DNA of 64,000 bases from DASSUW01 sp963759375 (GTDB lineage Bacteria; Actinomycetota; Thermoleophilia; Solirubrobacterales; Solirubrobacteraceae), in the NCBI GenBank assembly GCA_963759375.1, contig CAVWYY010000003.1, positions 558,001 through 622,000 of the forward strand, read 5' to 3'. The notes under the pieces were generated by a model that worked only from the letters and a program-made list of their open reading frames with translations, searched no databases and had not been told where the DNA came from. The stretch's first letter is position 1. The number at the start of each line of letters is the position of its first letter. This document shows, one piece after another, positions 1-8,251 of this stretch. A program made the translations under genes and the position numbers.

Positions 1-661
1 CGTCGGCGGTGTCGTCGGCCGCCCAGAAGACGGGCCCGGCCATCACGGTCGGGCCGAGGGGATGCAGGGCGAAGCAGAACGAGGTGACGACGCCGAAGTT
101 GCCGCCGCCGCCGCGCAGCGCCCAGAACAGATCGGGGTGCTCGTCGGCGGACGCCCGGACGATGCTGCCCTCGGCGGTGACCACCTCGACGGCAAGCAGG
201 TTGTCGACGGCAAGCCCGTACTTGCGCATGAGGAAGCCGATGCCGCCGCCGAGGGTGAGCCCGCCGACGCCGGTGTGGCCGATGATTCCGCCCGTGGTGG
301 CCAGACCGTGGGCCTGCGTCTCGCGATCGACGTCACCCCACAGAGCACCACCCTGCACCCAGGCCGTGCGACCGGCGGGGTCGACCCACACCGCCCGCAT
401 CGCCGAGAGGTCGATCACGACCCCGTCGTCGCAGACCGCGGTGCCGGCCACGTTGTGGCCCCCGCCGCGTACGGCGATCTCGAGGTCGTGCTGGCGCGCG
501 AAGCGCACCGCCGCGACCACATCGGCCACGCCCCTGCAGCGAGCGATGCAGGCCGGACGGCGGTCGATCGCGCCATTCCAGATCCGGCGGGCGGTGTCGT
601 AGTCGGGGCTGGTCGGCAGCAGCAGGTCAGGCCGTGCCTGTGGTGTCTGGGTAGCGGTCAT
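1..661 (-). CDS. FAD-linked oxidoreductase (berberine-bridge-like), cut by window edge
   Basis: The frame starts at the ATG at 661 and is still open at base 1, so only about 220 N-terminal residues are present. This is the PCMH-type FAD-binding half of the berberine-bridge/6-hydroxynicotine oxidase family, which oxidises small alcohols, amines or sugars on covalently held FAD. VRGGGHN around residue 69 supplies the usual FAD-linking His, and GGGGNFG lies at 184-190. The second linking Cys of bicovalent members is absent: the loop reads GGIIGHTGVGG, with His near residue 129. No signal peptide is seen. It diverges from the HxlR regulator at 767 and probably is its target. The substrate cannot be told. 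Paralogues lie at 2928 and 48906. Confidence 0.85.
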   Translation of the reverse strand, partial: MTATQTPQARPDLLLPTSPDYDTARRIWNGAIDRRPACIARCRGVADVVAAVRFARQHDLEIAVRGGGHNVAGTAVCDDGVVIDLSAMRAVWVDPAGRTAWVQGGALWGDVDRETQAHGLATTGGIIGHTGVGGLTLGGGIGFLMRKYGLAVDNLLAVEVVTAEGSIVRASADEHPDLFWALRGGGGNFGVVTSFCFALHPLGPTVMAGPVFWAADDTAD

Positions 662-706
662 CTCGATGAGCGTCCATCAGCCGGCCGTGCCGAGCTAGTT
701 CTACTT

Positions 707-724
707 TCGAACCAACCGGTTCGA
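707..724. promoter_or_regulatory. Inverted repeat between divergent oxidase and HxlR genes (candidate operator)
   Basis: Perfect 7-bp arms TCGAACC and GGTTCGA are separated by AACC. The site sits in the 105-bp gap between the start of the FAD oxidase (661, minus) and the HxlR regulator (767, plus), 43 bp upstream of the regulator start. HxlR-family proteins bind as dimers to short inverted repeats and commonly control a divergent neighbour. That this site is the operator is inference from position. Confidence 0.4.
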
Positions 725-766
725 GTACCAGACCTACCGCGGATCCGGGGTTAGCATGGTCGTGCG

Positions 767-1513
767 ATGCGCGGCTACGCGCAGTACTGCCCGGTCGCCA
801 AGGCGACTGAGGTCCTCGGCGACCGTTGGACGCTCCTGATCGTGCGCGAGATGCTCGGCGGCGCGAGCGGCTTCAACGAGCTCCAACGCGGCCTCCCGGG
901 GATCTCGCGCTCGGTCCTCGCCGACCGCATGCGCGCGCTCGAGCGGGCCGAGGTCATCGACCGCAGAACGGGACCCAAAGGCCGCACCCTCGAATACCGC
1001 CTCACGCCCTCCGGTCGTGATCTCCAGCCGGTCGTGCAGTCGATCGGCGAGTGGGGGGCGACGTGGTCGTTCACCGAGCCGCGCTCCGAGGAGCTCGATC
1101 CCTCCCTGTTGATCGTGTGGATGGCCCGCCACGTCGATCGCCGGCGGCTCCCACCCGACCGAACCGTGGTGCAGTTCGATTTCCGCGCCCCCAAGCGGCG
1201 GTACTGGATGGTGCTCGAGCCATCCGAGGTCTCGGTCTGCCTCCAGCATCCCGGTTTCGACGTCGACCTCGACGTCATCGTCGACACCGCCACGCTCTAC
1301 CGCGTCTACCTGGGGCGGGCCGAGCTGGGCGGCGCGGTTCGAGCCGGCCGGCTGACCATGAGCGGCCCTCGGACACTGCAACGCGGGTTCGGTGAGTGGT
1401 TCACCTGGAGCGCTTTCGCCCCGGCCAGCCGCTCGGCACCGGAGCGCCGCGCAGCCGCCGCACACCTTGCGAGTCCTGATCGCGTCTCAAGTTCCCCGCG
1501 CGGCGGGCGATGA
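767..1513 (+). CDS. HxlR-family winged-helix transcriptional regulator with extra C-terminal domain
   Basis: A 248-residue regulator. Residues ~1-105 are an HxlR/MarR-like winged helix: the early YCPVAKATEVLGDRWTLLIV and RSVLADRMRALE stretches match the family, including the conserved Cys near residue 8 that is redox-active in some HxlR members. Classic HxlR proteins are ~110-130 residues. Here a further ~120 residues follow (VVQFDFRAPKRRYWMVLEP onward) that resemble the SCP2/sterol-carrier-type extension seen on some actinobacterial regulators. The last ~30 residues are low-complexity. It faces the FAD oxidase at 661 and probably controls it. The start is the ATG at 767; no better in-frame start lies upstream. 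Confidence 0.85.
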   Translation: MRGYAQYCPVAKATEVLGDRWTLLIVREMLGGASGFNELQRGLPGISRSVLADRMRALERAEVIDRRTGPKGRTLEYRLTPSGRDLQPVVQSIGEWGATWSFTEPRSEELDPSLLIVWMARHVDRRRLPPDRTVVQFDFRAPKRRYWMVLEPSEVSVCLQHPGFDVDLDVIVDTATLYRVYLGRAELGGAVRAGRLTMSGPRTLQRGFGEWFTWSAFAPASRSAPERRAAAAHLASPDRVSSSPRGGR

Positions 1514-1606
1514 CAGGGCTGGGTCCGCCTCGCATCGCCAGTCCCACAAACCCCCTTCGTCGCGGACGAGGCCTTTCGCGGGCGGACCCCTTCCCCTCCT
1601 CCTCGA

Positions 1607-2386
1607 TCAGCGCGTCAGGAGCCCGGCGTCCAGCACCAGCGTCGAGCCGGTGATGTAGCGCCCGCTCTCGCCGGCCAGGTAGAGCACCGCCTGCGCGACG
1701 TCGCTCGCCTCGATCCACGGGACCGGGAGCAGGTTGCCGGCCGAGCGCTCGGCGATCTCCTGCGTCGTCAGGCCCTCCATCTCGGCGAGCCCGTCGTTCA
1801 ACGGCGTGTCGACACCCGTGGGGTGGATCGAGTTCACGCGGATGCCGTGCGGCGCGAGCTCGATCGCCCACGACTTCGTGAGCCCGGTCAGGCCCCACTT
1901 GCTCGCCGCGTAGTGCGACAGCCGTGCCATCCCGCGCAGGCCGGCGATCGACGAGTTGTTGATGATCACGCCGCTCCCCGCCGAGATCATGTGCGGGATC
2001 ACGCGGCGGCCGACGAGCCACGCCCCTTTGAGGTTGATGTCGATCATCGCGTCCCACTCGGCCTCGGTGAGCTCGTGCGCGAGCCCGTAGGCGCAGATGC
2101 CGGCGTTGTTGAACAGCAGGTCGATCCGGCCGAACCGCTCCATGGTCGCCTCGACCGCCGCGGTCACCGCGGCGTCGTCGCGCACGTCGGCCACCGCGGT
2201 CAGCGCGCCGCACTCGGCCTCCAGCGACACGAGCTCGTCGGGCGTGCCCATCGCATAGCCGGGATAGGCGAGCGGCGCGGCGACGTCGACCGCCGCGATG
2301 TCGTAGCCCGCGCCGGCCAGCGCGAGCGCCGTCGCCCGGCCCTGCCCGTGGGCGGCGCCGGTGATCAGCGCGACGGGCCGGCTCAC
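1607..2386 (-). CDS. Mycofactocin-type SDR oxidoreductase
   Basis: A 259-residue short-chain dehydrogenase. It has the NAD-binding glycine motif TGAAHGQG (9-16), NNAG, catalytic Ser in NNSSIAG and YAASK. After strand 2 there is a short insertion (PLAYPGYAMGTPDELVSLE) typical of the SDR subgroup linked to the peptide redox cofactor mycofactocin, where NAD stays bound and mycofactocin re-oxidises it. No mycofactocin biosynthesis genes are in the window, so dependence on that cofactor is inferred from the insertion only. It overlaps the upstream CMD-like gene by 4 bp, so the two are translationally coupled. Alcohol substrate unknown. Confidence 0.85.
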   Translation of the reverse strand: MSRPVALITGAAHGQGRATALALAGAGYDIAAVDVAAPLAYPGYAMGTPDELVSLEAECGALTAVADVRDDAAVTAAVEATMERFGRIDLLFNNAGICAYGLAHELTEAEWDAMIDINLKGAWLVGRRVIPHMISAGSGVIINNSSIAGLRGMARLSHYAASKWGLTGLTKSWAIELAPHGIRVNSIHPTGVDTPLNDGLAEMEGLTTQEIAERSAGNLLPVPWIEASDVAQAVLYLAGESGRYITGSTLVLDAGLLTR

Positions 2387-2772
2387 GCCACGCGCGCCCG
2401 GTAGGGCTCGAGGTAGCCGTCGAGCGGCACGCCGAGCGCGTCGTTGACGACGTTGGTCGCCACCATGATCGCCCCGAACGACGTCAGGAGGACGATCTCG
2501 GGGTGACTGAAGCGCGCGTCGAGCCGCGCGCGCAGCTCGTCGTCGACCGTGTGCGGGTCAGTGGCCAGGCGCCGCCCGAAGTCGATGATCAGCTCGTCCA
2601 GCTCATCGAGCGGCAGCGCGTCGGGGTTCTCGCCGCCCTCGGCGAACAGCCGGCGGAAGAACGTCGAGCAGATCAGGCAGTCGTTCTGCGCCGATATCGC
2701 GTGGCAGAACAGCATCGCGCGCCGCTCGCCGAGCAGCGGGACGACCTCGTCGTACAGCGGGTACCACTGCAA
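2383..2772 (-). CDS. AhpD/carboxymuconolactone decarboxylase-like protein, start uncertain
   Basis: About 129 residues from a TTG at 2772. The core motif DCLICSTFFRR gives the CxxC of the AhpD/CMD helical fold, which acts as a peroxidase-type or decarboxylase scaffold. It lies directly upstream of the SDR with a 4-bp overlap, an arrangement often seen for CMD proteins next to mycofactocin-type dehydrogenases. The start is doubtful: the frame stays open upstream to a TAA near 2861 and encodes RTLAHSPASLTALLQ, which looks like genuine family sequence, yet no ATG or GTG occurs there. Either a rare start is used, the N-terminus is eroded, or a base is wrong in this stretch. Confidence 0.65.
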   Translation of the reverse strand: MQWYPLYDEVVPLLGERRAMLFCHAISAQNDCLICSTFFRRLFAEGGENPDALPLDELDELIIDFGRRLATDPHTVDDELRARLDARFSHPEIVLLTSFGAIMVATNVVNDALGVPLDGYLEPYRARVA

Positions 2773-2927
2773 CAGCGCCGTCAGCGACGCCGGCGAGTGC
2801 GCGAGCGTCCGACGACGGTTTCGCCTCCGGTCCCGGAAACCCCGCCCGGGGCCTCCGGCGAGTTACCCCTCCGGCGCGCTGCTCTCGTCGAGTGGTGCGA
2901 TCCACGTCATATCGGCATGATGACGCC

Positions 2928-4346
2928 GTGGAGCTCTCGAGGCGCGAACTCATGCAGGCGGCCGCGGTGGTCGGGCTCGGGATCTCGCCGCTCGCGCGCG
3001 ACGATCTGCCGAAGTCGCAGGTGCGCGCGCTGCGCCGCGCGGTCAAAGGGCCGGTCCACCTGCCCGGCGAGCGCGGCTACAACGCCTCTCGGTACCTGTT
3101 CAACCGCCGGTTCGACGGCATCCGGCCGCCCGCCGTCGTGCGCGTGGCCAACGCCGCCGACGTGCAGGCCGTGGTCCGCTGGGCCGACCGGTTCGACGTG
3201 CCGCTGACCATGCGCTCCGGCGGCCACGCCTACAACGGCGCCTCGATCAGCCGGAAGGCGGTCGTGGTCGACATGCGGGCGGTCAACGGCGTCAGCCTCA
3301 GCGGCTCGATCGCCACGATCGGCCCCGGCGCCCGCAACATCGACGTCTACGCGAAGCTCGCCCGCCGCGGCGTCACGTCGCCGTCCGGCTCGTGCCCGAC
3401 GGTCGGGGTCGGCGGCCTGGCGACCGGCGGCGGCATGGGCCTGGCCGGTCGCGAGCTCGGCCTGACGATCGACCGCGTGCGCAGCTACGACGTCGTGACG
3501 GCCGACGGTCGCAAGCGCACGGTCGACGCGAACAGCGACGAGGACCTGTACTGGGCGCTGCGCGGCGGCGGCGGGAGCTTCGGCATCGTCACCGCCGTGC
3601 GGGTCAAGGTCCGCCGCGTGAGCCGCGCCGCGTTCTTCAGGATCACGTATCCCGCCGCCTCGCTCGAGGAGGCGCTCGCCGCCTGGGACGACCTGGCGCC
3701 GACCGCGCCCGACGGGCTGACCGCGATCCTCACGCTCACATCCACGGGCGCGAGCGCGTTCGGGCAGTTCTTCGGGTCCGAGCGCCGCGTGCGCCAGCTC
3801 GTCGCGCCGCTCGCGCGCGTGCCCGGAGCGTCGGCGGTGAGCGCCGGCACGCAGGACTACCTCGACCTGCAGCGCCGCTGGGCCGGCTGCGCCGACGGCG
3901 GCCTGGCCGCGTGCCGCGACTACAACCGCACCACGTTCGACGCATCGTCGGTCTACATCGCCAAGCCGCTGTCCGCCGCCGCCCGCCGCGCGTTCGTCTC
4001 CGCCACGCAGACCGGCGCGACGCTGATCTGCGACGCCTACGGCGGCGCGATCGGCAGCGTCGCCCCGGACGCCACCGCGTTCGTGCACCGCAACGTGCGC
4101 TTCAGCGTCCAGATCGCGTCCTACGCCTCGCTCTCGACGGCCCGCGACCGCGTCAACGCCGCCCGCAGGCGCATCGCGCCCTACGGCAACGGGCAGGCGT
4201 ACCAGAACTACTCGGACCTGGACCTCAAGAACGCGCGGCGCGCCTACTACGGGTCCAACTACGCGCGGCTGGTCGAGATCAAGACCGCTGTGGACCCGGC
4301 GAACCGGTTCCAGCTCGCCCAGGGGATCCGGCCTTCGGCTCCTTGA
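2928..4346 (+). CDS. Exported bicovalent FAD-linked oxidoreductase (berberine-bridge-like)
   Basis: A complete family member of ~472 residues. The N-terminus SRRELMQAAAVVGLG is a Tat-like signal with twin Arg, best placed from the GTG at 2928; an in-frame GTG at 2892 would add 12 residues. Both covalent FAD ligands are visible: His in RSGGHAYNG and Cys in SGSCPTVGVGG, so FAD should be bicovalent. GGGGSFG follows, and the C-terminal BBE motif NYSDLDLKNARRAYYGSNY is present. Bicovalent members are usually high-potential oxidases of sugars or plant-type secondary metabolites. The 3' end overlaps the convergent small membrane gene by 68 bp. The substrate is unknown. Confidence 0.88.
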   Translation: MELSRRELMQAAAVVGLGISPLARDDLPKSQVRALRRAVKGPVHLPGERGYNASRYLFNRRFDGIRPPAVVRVANAADVQAVVRWADRFDVPLTMRSGGHAYNGASISRKAVVVDMRAVNGVSLSGSIATIGPGARNIDVYAKLARRGVTSPSGSCPTVGVGGLATGGGMGLAGRELGLTIDRVRSYDVVTADGRKRTVDANSDEDLYWALRGGGGSFGIVTAVRVKVRRVSRAAFFRITYPAASLEEALAAWDDLAPTAPDGLTAILTLTSTGASAFGQFFGSERRVRQLVAPLARVPGASAVSAGTQDYLDLQRRWAGCADGGLAACRDYNRTTFDASSVYIAKPLSAAARRAFVSATQTGATLICDAYGGAIGSVAPDATAFVHRNVRFSVQIASYASLSTARDRVNAARRRIAPYGNGQAYQNYSDLDLKNARRAYYGSNYARLVEIKTAVDPANRFQLAQGIRPSAP

Positions 4347-4695
4347 CGAAGCGAGTGGCGATCGTGAGCAGCAGGTGCACGACGCCGAGAATGATGAAGA
4401 ACGCGGTGGCGCTGCCGTCGTCGTCGAACCCGAACACGAACGGCGCCGCGATCAGGAGGATCGCCAGCAGGTAGTCGAGGATCACGTGCGCGGCGACCGG
4501 GATCGACTTGATCAGGCCGGTCGTCATCGCGGTCGATGCCGCGATGATCAGCACGAGCACGCCGACCGCGATCGAGACGGCCGTCGCCGCATCGGACTCG
4601 AACGAGAACAGGAACGGCGCCGCGATCAGCAGTGCGCCGGCGAGGTACTCGATGAGGCCGTGCACGAATGCGGGGACCGGACCCTTCTTGAACAT
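4279..4695 (-). CDS. Small four-helix membrane protein with internal duplication
   Basis: 138 residues with about four transmembrane segments arranged as a tandem duplication: IEYLAGALLIAAPFLF near residue 15 is echoed by LDYLLAILLIAAPFVF near residue 73. Each half is two helices. This resembles the SPW-repeat class of small actinobacterial membrane proteins of unknown function. The tail after residue ~118 is hydrophilic and Gly/Pro-rich, and it overlaps the end of the convergent FAD oxidase gene by 68 bp. No function can be assigned. The start ATG at 4695 fits the helix topology. Confidence 0.7.
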   Translation of the reverse strand: MFKKGPVPAFVHGLIEYLAGALLIAAPFLFSFESDAATAVSIAVGVLVLIIAASTAMTTGLIKSIPVAAHVILDYLLAILLIAAPFVFGFDDDGSATAFFIILGVVHLLLTIATRFVKEPKAGSPGRAGTGSPGPQRS

Positions 4696-4716
4696 GGGTC
4701 CGGTCTACCCAACGCA

Positions 4717-5748
4717 CTAGCCAAAGAACACCTCGGCGGTCTCGTAGAGCTGGGTGTCGAGCAGCTTGGGCTCGGCCAGCGCCTCGTCGAGCGGCACGCG
4801 CACGATCGCCGTGCCGCGCAGCGCGACCATCTTCCCGAAGTCGCCGTCGGTGACCGCGTCGATCGCCTCCACGCCGAACCGGGTGCCGAGCACGCGGTCG
4901 TAGGCGAGCGGGGTGCCGCCGCGCTGCACGTGGCCGAGGATCGTCATGCGCGACTCGAAGCCGGTGCGCTCCTCGATCGCCTTCTCGAGCGCGACCGCGA
5001 TCCCGCCGAGCCGGACATGGCCGAACGCATCGGTCTGGCCGCCGAACTCGGACACGATCTCGCCGTCCTGCGGGGTGGCGCCCTCAGCGACGACCACGAT
5101 CGAGAACGTCGAGCCGCCGTCGTGCCGGTGCTTGATGCGGCGGCATACCTCGTCGACGTCGAACGGCCGCTCGGGGACGAGGATGACGTCGGCCCCGCCG
5201 GCGATGCCCGAGTAGGCGGCGATCCAGCCGGCGTGGCGACCCATCACCTCGACGATGATCACCCGGTTGTGCGACTCGGCCGTGGTGTGCAGGCGGTCGA
5301 TCGCGTCGGTGGCGATCTGCACTGCGGTCTGGAAGCCGAACGTGAAGTCGGTGCCCGCCAGGTCGTTGTCGATCGTCTTCGGCACGCCGACCACGGGGAT
5401 GCCCTCGTCGACCAGCCTGCGGGCGACGCCGAGCGTGTCCTCGCCGCCGATCGGGACCAGCGCGTTGAGGCCCCGCTGGCGCATCGACTCGCGCACCTGG
5501 TCGACGCCGCCCTCGACCTTGAACGGGTTCGTGCGCGACGAGCCGAGGATCGTGCCGCCGCGATGGAGGATCCCCCGCGTCGTCTCGTTCGTGAGGTCGA
5601 TCGCCTCGTTCTTCAGCACGCCCGCCCAGCCGTAGCGGAAGCCCACGAACTCGTGGCCGTGCCTATTGATGCCTTTGCGGACGATGCCGCGGATGACCGC
5701 GTTCAGGCCGGGGCAGTCTCCCCCGCCGGTAAGGACGCCGATGCGCAT
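4717..5748 (-). CDS. pfkA: 6-phosphofructokinase, predicted pyrophosphate-dependent
   Basis: A 343-residue phosphofructokinase (fructose 6-phosphate to fructose 1,6-bisphosphate; reversible if PPi-linked). GGGDCPGLNAVIRG opens the phosphate-donor site, PKTIDNDL contains the catalytic Asp, and EVMGRHAGWIA binds the sugar. The donor pocket reads GGED and PKTIDND: Asp at the position equivalent to Gly104 of the E. coli enzyme and Lys at 124 are the pair that marks PPi-dependent enzymes, whereas ATP-using actinobacterial homologues have GGEG. The ATG at 5748 begins MRIGVLTGGG directly. The frame is open further upstream, but that stretch runs antisense-frame into the MMPL gene and is not coding. 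Monocistronic by layout. Confidence 0.93.
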   Translation of the reverse strand: MRIGVLTGGGDCPGLNAVIRGIVRKGINRHGHEFVGFRYGWAGVLKNEAIDLTNETTRGILHRGGTILGSSRTNPFKVEGGVDQVRESMRQRGLNALVPIGGEDTLGVARRLVDEGIPVVGVPKTIDNDLAGTDFTFGFQTAVQIATDAIDRLHTTAESHNRVIIVEVMGRHAGWIAAYSGIAGGADVILVPERPFDVDEVCRRIKHRHDGGSTFSIVVVAEGATPQDGEIVSEFGGQTDAFGHVRLGGIAVALEKAIEERTGFESRMTILGHVQRGGTPLAYDRVLGTRFGVEAIDAVTDGDFGKMVALRGTAIVRVPLDEALAEPKLLDTQLYETAEVFFG

Positions 5749-5766
5749 ACTTGAAGCAAAGCGAAA

Positions 5767-5799
5767 ACGGCCGGGACCCGTCTTGCGGGTCCCGGCCGT
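5767..5799 (-). terminator. Rho-independent terminator of the MMPL gene
   Basis: A perfect 14-bp stem (5767-5780 with 5786-5799) closes a 5-nt loop. On the minus strand it is followed by TTTTCGCTTTG. It lies 9 bp past the MMPL stop and before the pfkA start, so it should end the MMPL transcript and insulate pfkA. Confidence 0.8.
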
Positions 5800-5807
5800 C
5801 TCGCGGG

Positions 5808-8009
5808 CTACGCGTTCGCGGGCTCGGGCAGCTGGTGCTCGTGCGAGATCCTCGGGAGCCAGTTCAGCCGCTTGGGCAGGTACCAGTTCCACTCGCCCAG
5901 CAGCTTCATCGCCGCCGGGAGCAGGACGCCGCGCACGATCGTCGCGTCGATGAGGACCGCGACCGCAAGGCCGACGCCCATCATCTTGAACTCGATCATG
6001 CTCAGCGTGCCGAAGATCGAGAACACCGCGACCATCACGATCGCCGCGCTCGTCACCACGCCGGCCGTCTGCTTGATGCCGTAGGCGACGGCATCGTCGG
6101 TCTTCATCCCGCGATCGACCGCCTCGCGGATCCGGCTGAGGATGAACACGTGGTAGTCCATCGACAGGCCGAACAGGATCACGAAGAGGAACAGCGGCAG
6201 CCATGAGGTGATGCCGCCGATCGACTCGAAGCCGAGCAGCTTCTCACCGTGCCCGTCCTGGAAGACGAGCGTGAGGACGCCGTAGGCCGCGGCCACCGAG
6301 AGCAGGTTCAGCACGATCGCCTTCAGCGGGACGACGATCGAGCGGAACGTGACCAGCAGCAGCAGGAACGCCAGGCCGAGCACGAACGCGAACACGATCG
6401 GCAGGTGGGACTTCATCGAATCGTTGAAGTCCGTCGAGCCGGCCGTCATGCCGGTCACGTCGGCCTGGACGCCGCCGACCTGGCCGATCGTCGCCGGGAT
6501 GACGCTGTCGCGCAGCGTCGCCAGCGCGGACTCGGACACCTTGTCGGTGCCGTTGCCGTTCATCGGGATCGACACGACCTCGACGGTCTTATCGGGGCTG
6601 ATGTCGGTGGTGACCGGCTCCGACATCTGGCCGCTGGCCAGGGCCTTGTCGGTCATCGCCTTCACGGCCGACTGGACCTCGGGCCTGGTCACGTCATCGG
6701 CCTGGACGGCCACGATCGCGGGGAGCGGGCCGCCGGGGAACGCGGCCTGGATGCGGTCGTAGACCTTCGTGACCTCGAGGTCCTTCGGCAGGCCGGAGGC
6801 GCCGGCGTTGACGGTGTGCATGTTCACGGCCGGGATCGCCAGGGCGATCAGGAGGCTGCCCGCCAGGACCAGCGAGATCACCGGGCGGCGCAGGACGCGG
6901 TCGAGCACCCAGCCCCACACGCGCGACTCGCCGTGGTTGCGATGGCGCATGCGGCCGATGAACGGCACGCGGCCCTTCTCGACGCCGTCGCCGAGCTTCG
7001 ACAGCACCGCGGGGAGGACGGTGAGTGAGCCGAGCACGGCGATGCCGACCACGAGGATCGTGCCGACGGCGAACGACTGGAAGACGATGCTGCCGGCGAA
7101 GAACATGCCGGCCATGGCGATCATCACGGTCAGGCCCGAGATGAGCACGGCCTGGCCGGAGGTCGCCGCCGCGAACGCGAGCGCGTCCTCCTTGGAGCGC
7201 CCGGCGTCGCGTTCCTCCATTTTGCGCCGTAGATAGAACATCGAGTAGTCGACGCCCACGGCGAGGCCGACGAGCAGGATCACCGAGCTGACCGACTCGT
7301 CCATCGGGAACAGCTGGCTGATCGGCGCGATCAGGCCGATCGTGGCCGCCACGGCGGTGAGGCCGAGGAGCAGCGGCACGCCGGCGGCCACGAGGGCGCC
7401 GAACGCGACGATGAGGATGAGGAGCGTGATGGGGAGGGAGAGGCCCTCGGCCTTCTTGAAGTCGTCCTCGAACGCCTTCGAGATCGCCTTGTCCGCGCTC
7501 GCGTCGCCGAACTGGCCGACGAAGACGGCGGGGTTGGCCTTCTGGGCCGCTTGCGTGGCGGCGAGCGTCGCGTCCACCCGGTCCTCGGCGGCGGTGTCGT
7601 CACCGGGGATCTCGAACGTCACGAGCGCGGAGCGGCCGTCCTTGGAGAGCTGGCCGTCGTTGCCCTTGGCGAGCGGGGACTCGATCTTGTCGACGTGGGG
7701 CGTGCCTTCCAACCGCGAGACGACGTCCTTCACCGCGGCGGTGAATTGAGCGTCGCCGACCTTGACGGAGCCCTTGCCCTGCACGAGCACCTGCTCCTCC
7801 GCGGCGTCGCGGAAGTTCGCGTTGGCGATCGCCTGGTCGGCCGTCTTCGAGGAGCCGTTGCCGTAGTCCTCGTCGGCGATCGTCTTCTGGCCGACGGCGC
7901 CGGCCAGGAAGACCGCGAGCACGACGAACGCCAGCCAGCCGAAGATCGCGGTCTTGCGATGCCCGGCGCTCCAGCGCGCAGCGCGGGAGGCGAGGTTCTG
8001 GGATTGCAC
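5808..8009 (-). CDS. MMPL/RND-family membrane transporter
   Basis: About 733 residues in the classic MMPL layout: one TM, a large extracytoplasmic domain, five or six TMs, then a second copy of the same arrangement ending near RISHEHQLPEPANA. Conserved stretches include GLAVGVDYSMFYLRR (TM4 proton-relay Asp) and the matching FGLSMDYHVFILSR in the second half. These proton-driven exporters move lipids or hydrophobic drugs across the membrane. The open frame reaches 8099, but the likely start is the GTG at 8009 because GGAGG sits 9 nt upstream on the minus strand and the protein then begins just before its first TM. No neighbour suggests the cargo. Confidence 0.9.
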   Translation of the reverse strand: MQSQNLASRAARWSAGHRKTAIFGWLAFVVLAVFLAGAVGQKTIADEDYGNGSSKTADQAIANANFRDAAEEQVLVQGKGSVKVGDAQFTAAVKDVVSRLEGTPHVDKIESPLAKGNDGQLSKDGRSALVTFEIPGDDTAAEDRVDATLAATQAAQKANPAVFVGQFGDASADKAISKAFEDDFKKAEGLSLPITLLILIVAFGALVAAGVPLLLGLTAVAATIGLIAPISQLFPMDESVSSVILLVGLAVGVDYSMFYLRRKMEERDAGRSKEDALAFAAATSGQAVLISGLTVMIAMAGMFFAGSIVFQSFAVGTILVVGIAVLGSLTVLPAVLSKLGDGVEKGRVPFIGRMRHRNHGESRVWGWVLDRVLRRPVISLVLAGSLLIALAIPAVNMHTVNAGASGLPKDLEVTKVYDRIQAAFPGGPLPAIVAVQADDVTRPEVQSAVKAMTDKALASGQMSEPVTTDISPDKTVEVVSIPMNGNGTDKVSESALATLRDSVIPATIGQVGGVQADVTGMTAGSTDFNDSMKSHLPIVFAFVLGLAFLLLLVTFRSIVVPLKAIVLNLLSVAAAYGVLTLVFQDGHGEKLLGFESIGGITSWLPLFLFVILFGLSMDYHVFILSRIREAVDRGMKTDDAVAYGIKQTAGVVTSAAIVMVAVFSIFGTLSMIEFKMMGVGLAVAVLIDATIVRGVLLPAAMKLLGEWNWYLPKRLNWLPRISHEHQLPEPANA

Positions 8010-8159
8010 TGGGGAAGTCCTCCGGAAAAGCTGAGAGAGAGCGATACCGGAAGCTTCGACGTGCCCCGTCGTGCGGGCATGGGAGTGGACTGGTGTCAAC
8101 CGGTGCGGACAACCTCACCCGATCGGGTGAGGCGTCCGCACACGGTTCCTGCGGATCTC

Positions 8160-8222
8160 CTAGAAGACGAAGATGATCAGCAGGATGATGATGATGAGTA
8201 GCGTGCCCAGTCCGATGTACAT
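8160..8222 (-). CDS. 20-residue hydrophobic peptide MYIGLGTLLIIIILLIIFVF
   Basis: A complete ATG-to-TAG reading frame of 21 codons, encoding almost only Ile, Leu, Val and Phe after MYIGLG. It would be a single membrane helix without flanking charges. It lies on the minus strand, 29 bp from the end of the RTX-like gene region and upstream of the MMPL gene, so it could be cotranscribed with either. A weak GGTAGG occurs upstream. Ile is encoded entirely by ATC in a run, so a low-complexity repeat producing a chance ORF is possible. Very short single-helix proteins of this composition are known in actinobacteria. Function unknown. Confidence 0.45.
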   Translation of the reverse strand: MYIGLGTLLIIIILLIIFVF

Positions 8223-8251
8223 GGCCGCTGCCTACCCATCATCAGCGCCCG

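Noticed and set aside
4375..5754. Long plus-strand ORF opposite pfkA (459 residues)
   Set aside because: His/Arg/Val-rich translation without family features; it is the third-position shadow of the minus-strand gene, as expected in a high-GC genome.
5749..6204. N-terminal extension of pfkA
   Set aside because: The open frame continues upstream, but the enzyme's normal N-terminus starts at 5748, and a terminator and the MMPL gene occupy the extension.
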